DNA of 60,000 nt from Bolinopsis microptera (taxonomy: Eukaryota; Ctenophora; Tentaculata; Lobata; Bolinopsidae), in contig NC_087080.1 in NCBI RefSeq assembly GCF_026151205.1, positions 2,833,096-2,893,095 on the forward strand. Reading direction: 5' to 3'. Both the position numbers and the translations under genes were made by a program. Shown piece by piece: positions 35,625 through 46,270 of the stretch (positions are counted from its first letter, which is position 1; the number at the start of each line of letters is the position of its first letter). Below the pieces are notes generated by a model, which worked only from the letters and a program-made list of their open reading frames with translations, did not search any database and had not been told where the DNA came from.

Positions 35625-37952
35625 TCAACGTTTATCAATAGTATTAGTTATTTTACTTCGCAGCGCTGTTAAAACCGCCTCCTTTTCGATTTCCCAATCA
35701 AATTCATTCAAGTCTCCATCACTCATATTATCACTGTTGCTCAATATATCCTCACGTTTTAGTGTCTCAAACGCTCGTTGAGGTTCGGCTACTTCCACTG
35801 CTGCGATTATGTCAGCAATCACCTCGTCTTCTGTAAGCTCTCCGCTACTCGCACTTACTTTAGCGTTCAAAATGATATCTTCGACCGAAACACATTCAGG
35901 TTTAATGTCAGTTTTATCAATAGTAAGAGCACCAGGTTTGTTTTCAGTTTCTTTGTTAGAGTTAGTTTCAGATTTGCTTTCACTTTCTCTTTCGGCTACA
36001 ACAGCAATGGCACTCAGTGCTTTCTTATTGAGCACTGCTACATTAGGGAAACTCCTTGTATCCAGAACACCATCACAGTCTTTCCTACTGTTCCCACCCC
36101 TACTAGCTGCAGTGTCCCGCCTTCCCACATTAACTGAGGAATTTCTACTGAACACAGAGAAATTGTCATCAGCCCCACTCAGCGGGGAGATGAGACTCTC
36201 GCTCTGATCCATGCTCATAAACCGACTGACCCTCCTCTGCCTGTCACCACCCTCGCTCAGATCAAACACCACGGGACTCTGCATCCTCTCCAACACGTTG
36301 TTCTGCGTCTCCTTCCTGATCGTGTGGAAGTTACTGTACACCATGTTCTGGAGGTCTACTTCGCTGATCTGCTTTACCTGGCATACTGTTGATGTTTTTC
36401 CGATTTTGTAGACTTTTGGGGTGTCAGTCTTGGCTTCTATGGCAGTGTGAGGTTTAGGGTGAATGTTCAGCAAGTCTATACTTTGGACTCTCGAGGGGAT
36501 ACTCTGCCGGTGAGCGAACTTCTGCCATGCCATTATGAAAGTTTGCGGAGTAAAGAGTACGAATATAACAGGGTTAAAGACAGATAAAAACACAGGAACA
36601 GCCACTGAATACATAAGATAAAGTATGCAGTCCGTTTTAGTACGCTCTTTCTGCACCCCCGCGATCTTAATCATGGCTAAATAAAATACCATGAAGAGGA
36701 TACTCCCAAAGTTAGTTATAAGGATCTTCAAACTACACTTCCACCCATGTTTCCTGAGTTGCACGGCAGCTGGGTCCCTTATACTCTTAAACAGTTCCAA
36801 GACAGTGAGCAGGGAGAATAAAACAGAGAGGACCTGACACACGATACAAGGTGCGGTGAACGCTAGAACCGTACCCAGCATATCCAACCCTGGGAATACA
36901 TTCCACACGGACTGTATCCGGGAGTAATAACGAGTGTGGTCCTGGAAGAACAGACAGCTGAGGCACACCACCACGTACACCAGGTAGAGGAAGAGGAAGA
37001 CGATGATGTAGCGGAGCTTGAGCCGGCGGAGAGGGTACCGGGTCTGTAGGTACCGTGAGGTGGCGAGGAGAGCTGTTATCATAGGGGGTGTGATGAGGAG
37101 CGTCCACGTGGTTATTCCTGGCAGGGGGTAGTTTTTATAAATATCAGGATTGATATATTAATACTTGTTATTAATAGTATTAATATCAGTATTGATTAAT
37201 ATTTACTGTACTGTTAGTGTTTTATACTTCGTCTTCCAAGCTTACCACTGTCTTAAGCTGTTACTGCATTAGAGTATGTTGACTACTTTATGCCAGGTAT
37301 TTCTGTTGGGATTCTAGCTAATTGTAATTTGTATGCCAATTATTCACTCACCCATTATTTTCTCTGTTAAAGTAACATCATCATGTTCCTCCAGATATGG
37401 GGGTGGTGGACAAACTGTTTTGTTGTCTACTGTATTACATTCTTGATCTTGATCGTTAAGTTTCAATACGTTAACACTGACCTGAAAAAAATGTTAGATG
37501 GTTCTCTATATTTTGTCTCTGAACCTTGAATAGTTTTAGTTAATATTGTTAGAAATTAGATAATATTATTAGAAATTCACATTCTTCATCTGGAAACTGT
37601 ATCAGCGAATATGGCAATTACTCAATTACTGCAAAGGTTTTACCATATTGGGTCCCTATTCACAGGAAGGCTATAGCAATAAAGTGGTACACAAATCGAG
37701 CACAATAAACATTTTCAGTTCATTAACAAAGTGTTCAGCTCCATTACTTACCGAGATAGGAATGACAAGGCACGTTAAAAAGTCCACTGCAGCTAGCATT
37801 CTGAACAGGAACTGAGGAACTGACTTTAACTTTCTGCTGTTATAAATGAACACTACCGGATTAACAGCAGTGGAGATAAGGCAAAATACGAGGAGACCGA
37901 CGATTATCGCAACATCTGGAAAACTTCCTCCTCCTTCACTGAACAGTGCCAT
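35625..37952 (-). CDS. Class A (rhodopsin-like) GPCR with long cytoplasmic tail, three exons
   Basis: Minus-strand exons 37952-37752, 37481-37352 and 37117-35625 join in phase, about 608 aa. Exon 1: TM1 (VAIIVGLLVFCLISTAVNPVVF) and TM2 (FRMLAAVDFLTCLVIP with the conserved Asp). Exon 2 encodes an unusually long, Cys- and Pro-containing first extracellular loop (CPPPPYLEEHDD). Exon 3: TM3 ending ATSRYLQTRYPL (SRY in place of DRY), TM4 (IIVFLFLYLVYVVVCLSCLFF), TM5, TM6 and TM7 with SVFNPVIFVLF (NPxxF in place of NPxxY). A cytoplasmic tail of about 280 aa follows, Ser/Glu-rich, ending in an acidic segment. Ligand and G protein are unknown. The frame is intact, unlike the GPCR at 28950. Start: the ATG at 37952 precedes TM1 with a short extracellular N-terminus, so an upstream exon is possible but not needed. 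Confidence 0.85.
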
Positions 37953-38077
37953 GTCTCTGATAGAAAGTATAGTTATCTTAGGACTCGTAGATTGAAGTAC
38001 AATCTATTGCCAAAATATGACCCAATCAGGAATTTAAAACAGCGTTATGAGCTTAAAATGATTCAAGATCCTTGATT

Positions 38078-38187
38078 GGGGGGGGGGGGGGGGGGGGGGG
38101 GGACAACCATATTAAAATATATTAAAGTATATCCCCGGGTCAAAATCGGAAAAAAACCTACATTTTAATATACTTTAATATACCTAC
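38078..38187. mobile_element. G-tract MITE copy, palindromic
   Basis: 25 G (38078-38102) followed by acaaccatattaaaatata, then tatccccgggtcaaaat, then cctacattttaatatacttt: an imperfect palindrome. The right terminus appears lost. Its sister copy is at 39256-39424. Confidence 0.65.
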
Positions 38188-39255
38188 AATTAGTAGATTT
38201 ATATTCTTCGTTAAGATTTACAAGATAAGCCATTTGTTAGTCCCCTGAACTCATACACTAATTTACATCCAGTTTGGACAAAAAATGGCCGTGTTATGAG
38301 CCAAAAACTATATGCCCATATTTGGAAATACAAACAAAATGTGATAGCTTTTGGCTCGCGCTTTTTATTGCCAAAAATTACAAATCTGAGCCATGTGTGT
38401 TCATTACCAGGTTTGTCAGCTGCAAATAATTTGAAATATACTACATGTTACTGTACTATTAGTATATTATGTATATTTGTGATGGCAACAAAATCAAATA
38501 TATTATGGCACTAATGCCTATTCTGCTGTTATGAGAGAAATTATTGAATCGATTTAATGATCGAATCTAAGAGGCAATTTGAGCAGGTGCTTGTTTACGG
38601 GGCCGCGCTCAGCCTGTCATTCCGCCGAATCTTTATTCGGCAGAATCTTTATTATTATATGTTTATGAACATTATAGCCTGGGGTCCCCAGGTAAGTGCT
38701 TGTAGATTATCATTAGCTAAAGCCTAAATCATAGTGATATTTAAATAAAATGACATGATAAAGTTTGTGAATAGGTAGAATACTATTCTAACAATAGCAA
38801 TTAAATACAGGTGGTTCTGCCAACCACCTTCTTTATAGAAACTTAATAGTCAACCCCACGCAGTCGAAATAGAATTGCCTCTAATAAGGATTTCGCAATA
38901 CCGACCATGACGTCACGCTTTGAACAGGTTCCTGACGATTTCGTTTTTCTCGAAACCGCGTACAGTAAAACCCCAATTTACTATTTTCTTTTCCACCTAA
39001 AAATTCCCAAAACTCCGATTTAAGGTGCTCTACTTGTAGCTAGTGGTCCCCTGAACTTGTATTTGAATTTTCATCGAGACTGGACAAAAATGGCTAAGTT
39101 ATGAATCAAAAACCATATACCCATATTTGGGAATATGCACCAAATTTGATATATTTTGGCACATAAATTGGTCAAGTATGAGTATCTTTGAACAAGACTA
39201 ACTTAACATGAAAGGCAAATCTAATCTATACATTATAGGCCTTTAAAGAAAATAA
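38188..39255. other. Intergenic stretch between two MITE copies
   Basis: Two diverged copies of a segment are visible: ggacaaaaaatggccgtgtta with agccaaaaactatatgccca (38275-38330) and ggacaaaaatggctaagtta with atcaaaaaccatatacccat (39083-39130). A pogo-like end (cagtaaaaccccaatttac, 38961) is also present. No gene. Confidence 0.55.
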
Positions 39256-39424
39256 TATAGGTATATTAAAGTATATTAAAGTATATTAAAGTATATTAAA
39301 ATATATTAAAGTATATTAAAATATATTAAAGTATATTAAAGTATATTAAAGTATATCCCCGGGTCAAAATTGGAAAAAACCTACATTTTAATATACTTTA
39401 ATATGGTTGCACCCCCCCCCCCCC
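39256..39424. mobile_element. G/C-tract MITE copy with expanded atattaaagt array
   Basis: Eight to nine tandem copies of gtatattaaa (39256-39354), then tatccccgggtcaaaattgg, cctacattttaatatacttt, aatatggttgca and 13 C (39412-39424). Inverse of the left end of the copy at 38078. Confidence 0.7.
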
Positions 39425-40101
39425 TCCCAATGTTTGCACTTTATATTCTATATCCTATCACCAGGCCATTATCCATACCGCAACCAAATCCCCTAAGAGC
39501 CTGCTTTAACTTTAGTATAAATCCCCGCCCAACAAATAAATCAATAAAATGTCGCAAGAATAACACTGATATAAGAGGTGTTGAAAAGTAACCCGTGAAA
39601 ATAAAATCTAAAATGGCAAAGAGATTTACAAATTGTTAAAACTTTACAAGAACGTCCTCGCCACCACAACATACACAACAACTCGCTCAAAAGCACGTGA
39701 AAATACGAATTCACTTTAAATTACTTAACTGCGGGACTTAGAAAGGTCTAAATGATATTATAAAGAGGAACTGTTAGTGTAAACGCCCCAGCTCTTGTAA
39801 ATAATTATCTACTTGTCCTTGGTAACATAGAGGTTAAAATTTGGTAGCTCAGCGCGGAAGCTTGAGCTGTCGAATTTGGTCACGTGATCAATTCTTAGTG
39901 CCCCTCAGTATAGCACCTGCTATTGGATCCTAGTATCTGAACAAAAGGGCCCAGCATATAACATCGGATCTAGAGACCTGCTACTGCTACTGGGCCCTGA
40001 GATCATATCCAAAAGACCTGGCATATTACTTGACTATAATTCTAGAGCGGGGGTCATAATGACAGAATAACTGACAAAGTGCAACCAATACAGAGCCGTA
40101 C
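39425..40101. other. Intergenic stretch
   Basis: No gene or clear repeat recognised. Confidence 0.5.
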
Positions 40102-40485
40102 CGCGACAATTGACCCCCCGACAATTGACCCCCCGACAATTGACCCCCTATGTAATTACATTGGGGTCAATTGTCGCGAAATCTAGAGCTAAGTACGACA
40201 ATTGACCCCCCGACAAGGTTAGTGTTAGGGTTTGGGCTAGGGTTTGGGTTAGGGTTAGGGTTAGAGTTTGGGCTAGGGTTTTGGTTTGGGTTAGGGTAAG
40301 GGTTAGGGTTAGGGTTAAGGTTAGGGTTAGGGTTGGGGTTAGGGTTAAGGTTAGAGTTTGGGCTAGGGTTTTGGTTAGGGTTAGGGTAAGGGTTACGGTT
40401 ACGGTTACGGTTACGGTTACGGTTACGGTTACGGTTACGGTTACGGTTACGGTTACGGTCAATTGTCGGGGGGTCAATTGTCGCC
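40102..40485. mobile_element. Inverted-repeat element carrying telomere-like repeats
   Basis: Ends are gcgacaattgaccccc repeated in tandem on the left and the inverse ggggggtcaattgtcgc on the right. Between them (about 40217-40458) lie hexamers ggttag, variants gtttgggctag, and then a homogeneous block of about 13 ggttac copies (40391-40458). The same ggttaattgtcgggggg ends occur at 25370-25407. Confidence 0.75.
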
Positions 40486-41370
40486 CACCCTACAGAGCCA
40501 GGGGAATCAGAAGGATTTTACTTTATATAATGTTTTGTTAATTAAACAAATCAAATTGAGATTGCCCATCCTCATCGCATTCTTGAATTATTCAGAATAT
40601 TTATCCAATAAAACCTCAACAATGAGTCGCGTGACTTGATTCCATGTCCCTTATTGGCCCTTAGGAGGCTCAGTACTATGCTTGTAAATTGTTAAAGTAG
40701 TTAAATCGGAGGGGTCCCATTTGACGCGCAGCCGCTCCATATTCATTGTAACCAGGGTTTGGTTTCGTGCGAGCAAATTTTACTCGTTAGAAATTTTGAG
40801 CGTTTAATGAAGAATTCATGTTTGAGCACTTGGGTGACAAATATTCAATTAAATGTAATCATATTATAATCCCTCGTGACATAAGCAGAGAAGATAGTCC
40901 TTCGATATAGTACAGAGCCTAGAGAAATTTTTTTGCAGGGATACCTTAGTGTCACCAAAATATACGTATCAAATTTCTGCGAATAGCTCGGTGTAAAATT
41001 GTAAAGATTTAAAGTTACGCTCGGTTAATTTTCTGTAATGAGACCAATCTTACCCATTTATTCCTCACTTTTTGGTCAAATGGGCATGGGCATCAATGAG
41101 GTTAACCTCTTCATCAAATGAGCACTTATTAAATCAACATGATTAATTAATAACATCGTAGAACTATAACTATGTGATTCAACTGATGTGCTTGTAAAAG
41201 TCAAAATGCTTGTCGTCTGAGTTTCATAGATGAGATGACAGTTTGGCACCGTTTGTCCAACCACAGAACAGCTGTTAACAGCTGTGTTAACAACATAGAA
41301 CAGCTGTTAACAACACAATCATCCAGGACTACCCGATAGTATCCAAGGCCGACAACTATGTGTAGACATT
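40486..41370. other. Intergenic stretch
   Basis: No gene recognised. A short duplicated acagctgttaacaac motif lies at 41268-41307. Confidence 0.5.
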
Positions 41371-41450
41371 AGGGTAGACAACTTTAGGGCTTAGGGTTAT
41401 GGTCCATAACCCTAACTCAAAGTTGTTAGAGCTTTAGAGTTGTCTACCCT
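41371..41450. repeat. 80-bp palindrome with ttagggtta core
   Basis: agggtagacaactttagggc at 41371 is mirrored by gctttagagttgtctaccct at 41450, with ttatggtccataa at the centre. MITE-like. Confidence 0.7.
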
Positions 41451-41806
41451 TAGTGGTCGGGCTTCTTGGAATCTTGGATGCTGCCGTATGAGCATTGACG
41501 CATGTCGCATATCTCACTAAAATATTAAGGCGCCGCATTTAACTATGTGTGTATGGTGGGGGTCTAATCTAACAATAAGATGATATTACATGTCTAACAT
41601 TTACTACTGTTCAATGAGATATTTTACTATTTAGAACTTGTCATTTGTCTTTATATGACTGACGAAAGGGGACTGTTAGTCAGCCCTGTCAGACTACAGT
41701 TACGTCAGTAAACTTATATATAAACTTATAACTATTATCTGAATATCGTAAGAATTGTAGTGTGACCAAGCTTCTAGTAACTACATATCAAGCAACGACG
41801 GGGTCC

Positions 41807-41930
41807 GGACTCTACGGCGTAATACTCTACGACGTAAGACTCTACATCGGGTTAGGGTTAGGGTTAAGGTTAGGGATAGGGTTAGGGTTAGGGTTAGGGT
41901 TAGAGTCTTACGAGTTACGCCGTAGAGTCC
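41807..41930. mobile_element. Second inverted-repeat element carrying telomere-like repeats
   Basis: ggactctacggcgtaa at 41807 is inverted at 41930 (ttacgccgtagagtcc); cttacga-type inner repeats pair as well. The centre (41860-41902) is an array of gggtta with one gggata and one aaggtta. Its ends differ from those of the element at 40102, so it is a separate family. Confidence 0.75.
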
Positions 41931-44900
41931 CGCAACGATAAAGAGTAACACACGGTTGTGTTGACTACTATAGATCATACGAATAGTGAGCACGACTACG
42001 AGCGGGTATAAAACTTAGATCAATGAGATCACTGGTGAGGCCTGTTGTCTACTAGACAGTCGAGAACAAAAAGAAAATGTGACTTTATGTCCTTAAAATT
42101 AGTCAGTTTTATCCTATTAAAAACCATTAACATTTCCTGTGCTTGCTGTACAGGAAATACAGTAAATAAGGAAACAAAAGCTTGGGATACGCCTTGCCGA
42201 ATGAGCCATACCACATATTGAAGCAATGGATTGGACCAAAACAATTGCTAGGGCTATAGAATCCTGACTGATCAATGTTACCAGGTTTGGTGTAATGCAA
42301 ATTTGCCCTTTTGTGATAAAGAATAGAGATAGACCACCAGTATAGAGATAGACCACCAGCATTTTCTTTATTACCAATCAACTGCTTTAAAGAGAGATAT
42401 AGGTTTGGAATTGTTTAGAGGCAGATCATCCAGCTATTTCACGTGTCTAAAGTCTATATCTGTAGAAATTGTCTCATGTGAAATAATTGTTAACCTTGGG
42501 AACTAATGAAATGATTTTTTGAGTTGAGCTTGGTCTGACAGTGTGATCTAAGACACATACCGATTGTTAATGAATGGGCTATTTTTATTGTAGGTAGGGC
42601 AGCACCTGGGCTATTTTATTTGCACGTGTCGAAATTCCGCAACCTATTCTCTTCATAATTTGGACGTGATCGTGATTACGTGGTTTCAGACCATTCCTTT
42701 GGATCGACAACTGAAGATGATAATTTCATCTGACATTATTCGTGGAATAAGTAATATAAGGTGGATGGTTTGGATATGACATGAGTGGCATTCTGTTCGT
42801 TAAGGATTGACCACATATTATCCAGTGGCTGATGCAGTAGACATATAATATGTAATAATAATCGGTGTTTTTTAGAGCAATTTTCACACATTGGAGCTGA
42901 CAGTTTCTGTAGCTAAATGGGAAGATTTAAAAAATACACAACTTTTATATTTTGAGTGTTGAAGACTCATTATCATGTCTAGCCAGCTTCTCTAATCCAT
43001 CCTTTCTAGAAAAAGGGCGATTTCGAGACTGAGACGAGAAATTATTAACCTGTATCATCTGACAAGTTGAAATAACATGATGATGATGATATGCATAATG
43101 AACTCTTGTAGTATCGTGAGATATTGCGAGACGGTTCTTTGTGCCGACATTTCCAATGTGACACAATAATTTGTAGGTTTACGCTAGACTAACTTATTAA
43201 GCGACACCCGACATACTGATTCTGACATATCCATTTTGAGCTGTCCAGAACAACTTTTATTAACCTATAAACCACAAATAAAACACAAAGGCTTGGTGTG
43301 TTGCTCCTAGCCGTAGTCAACTTGTATATTACTCATTATCGTGTACATATTAATTAATGTCTTAACATAATTATCATAATGGATGAATAATGCCACCATT
43401 TCTGATGATACACAATAGTTTGGAGGATTACGCCAGACTAACTGCTTAGATGACATACTGATTCCGACACATTTAGTTAATTTGAGCCACACAGTACAGG
43501 TCTTAATAAATTATAAATGATGAACGTACCGTCCATTATACGAAGATATGAAGGTAGAGGGGGTGCCCCACAAATAAAAATTCAAAGAAACCTACAGAAC
43601 ATGAAGACGGTTCTCATGATAAGGTTAGGATTACACTGCTGTCGTAATATAGTGCGGGATCCATAGATAACATGCAGAGACTTTTTATATTGCCCCTAGC
43701 CATGATAGTCAAGCGCTTTGCAGCAAACAAATATTATAATAACCTATAAATTGTGTGTTTCTATGGTCGAGACTTTGTGATTTCATGATATTAACGCATA
43801 ATGTTGTGCTGAATATACAGAATAAGCTGTTCATTAAATTTAATTTGGGAAATTAAGATAATAGTTTAGAACAAAGCAAAATGCTTCCCAAACAAAAGAC
43901 ACTCCATTCCATCGAGTCTAGTCTATCTAGGTTTTAAAACATGATGACCTGCTGGTGATTGTAAAGGTCAGTCCTTCCTCTCACTTACTGGAAAGTAGAT
44001 AAGCCAAACCACTGTACATGTATTTAGTAGCCATTAGTAAAAACCTTTGATAGGAACTTTGCAAAAAATACACTCTGTGGCATCCATCCTTAGATAATAG
44101 GATAGAGTGTTTCCAGGTGGAACCTGACATGGCTTTTTGGCTGATTGTCGTTGTTCTCCCGATTCAGCAGTGACATATCATCAAGCACGGTATAATATGT
44201 AACACTCCAAATTCATTTGTAATACTTATAGTTAACGATTCCCGCATTTTCATCAACTCGAATTTGCCTCAATCTCAGTTAGCAGTATGTAATATGTATT
44301 ATATAATCAGCAGTGAGGACTATATAATAAGGCTTCTGCAGTGTTCCAGTAAATTTTCTAGGACATTATTAAGTACGCATCATCCCTCTGGACCACTAGC
44401 CCTTGCATTGACATCCACTCTTCGATAATATGTGCATTATAGGCTCCAGCGACGGAGACTAATTGAAACCTTTAATTGAACCGTTCAATAGTTCAATGGA
44501 TAGATTCGGATCAATTTCACGCAAATACGTTATTACAGCACAGCAAAATATATCTTATCCTCTATTTTCAGTTATGACTCCAGATCCTTCTCTTGTCTAG
44601 ACTGCAGACTCTTATCTAAATTGTATGCTCTATGACAAATAATGACTGGAGTATGAGCAATTAAGAAAATGCACCAAGTGTACTTAATGAAGCAATGATC
44701 AGGACAGAAAATGAACAGACAAGTAAGGTATCCGACTATCCGTCATTCTTACTTTGGTACTTTCTTACTTTTGTGACCTTTAGTTTAGTTAAAGAATGAT
44801 GTTTTCTGTAAGCGTTTTCTGTAAGCGTAAAAATGCACGTCGAATAAAATGACTCATAATATTTGAAGTTTAAAATTAAATCTTTTTTTAAAAACAGTAC

Positions 44901-46270
44901 ATTAAGGATTAAAATGATGCACAAATCATTTAACACACTCTACACAACTTCTAAAAAAGTCAAGGTGGTACGTGTTTAACTTAAAAGTTTTCAAAGTATG
45001 ATATAGCCGTGAAAAATGTATTTTTGATCCGAAAAGTGGTAACCAGTTTACCACATGGTTCCAAACATTGCAAACATTCTTCCTGAAAAGTCACTGAACT
45101 TAACGATTAGTTAGGTGATACAAAGCAGCTGTTCATACTTCATTTGGTAGAGTTACGTAATATGTGAACAACCCATTAGCGAACATACTGGACACTGGTA
45201 TAGCAAACAGGTTTAATCAATTTAATATTTTCTAAATCTTGAGTTCGCTTGGAAGTGATCTGGACTGTATCCAGCCTGGATCTGGACTGTGGTCTACAAT
45301 GATTAAACAACAGTGCAGACGTAGTGTTCTTGACATTTGTGGCTATCAACACAGACCTCAGTTATGACCTGTCTGGAAAAACATCTCTGAAAACGAGCTC
45401 ATAATTCAAACTCCTGAGACTATGAGTTTATTGGTGAAAATTACTGTGATATGCATAACGATTCGAGATTGTGGTATAAATTATAATAAGAAGATGGTAT
45501 TTTTTAGACAGATTTTCACATATTGAAGTCAAAGTTAACAGTATCTAGATAATTATGTAAACCAAAAGTTAAAAAATAACTTTGAATACAATTTCACGGA
45601 GGAAGACTATCAAAGTATATCTTTGCCTAAACACAAAAGATTTGAAGACAAAAAGTCCCTACTACAAGTTGATAATGATAGTGAAACTATACGAAGCTAA
45701 CAGTCATCCGTAGCAAGGTTTTAGTATCAAATAAATGATACTTATTCCTTCACCTGCCCTTTAGGCTTTATCTCTATACACAGATGTTTTCAATGGTATG
45801 TATAGTGTCATGACTCAACGTTTTGGATTAGCATGGCGCCCAACATTTAGGTTTGGCAAGGCGCGACACACATCTTATACCATTATGCTCATCGCAGAAA
45901 TCATCAATGAGATACCGCCCATTTTCTATGTCAGACAGAGAATTGCCGTAAATGAAAAACGATCTTAAACAATAACTGTTGAGAGCAAACACAATAAGTA
46001 CAAATCATTTAAATTTTAGTATGTAGTTAGTAGCTATGAAGCTTAAAAAGGATTAGCATTGATATTAGTCATATTATGCTCGAAAATGATAATTTTCGTT
46101 CCTCAAACAAGATTTATCTTCGCCGCCGTGAATGTATGAAATATCATTTGTCCAGATATTCCAATAAGCATAGCTTTACAAAACTGATGTTAAGCCCAGA
46201 GAGAGAGGCCAATACCATTTGCTTGATACAGTTATCTTAAGTGATAATTATTGTCAGTGTCCTGATGTTA
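41931..46270. other. Gene-poor stretch with degenerate repeats
   Basis: No exon I can support on either strand. Diverged repeats are visible: gcctagactaac/gccagactaac ... gacatactgattc at 43180 and 43430 (about 255 bp apart), and tttttagagcaattttcaca (42875) like tttttagacagattttcaca (45510). Probably an old, decayed element family. Confidence 0.45.

Noticed and set aside
40217-40458. A chromosome end
   Set aside because: The telomere-like repeats are short, degenerate, flanked by inverted repeats and by ordinary sequence on both sides.
40148-40541. Thr-Leu/Val-Arg repeat open frames
   Set aside because: Translation of the telomere-like hexamer arrays.
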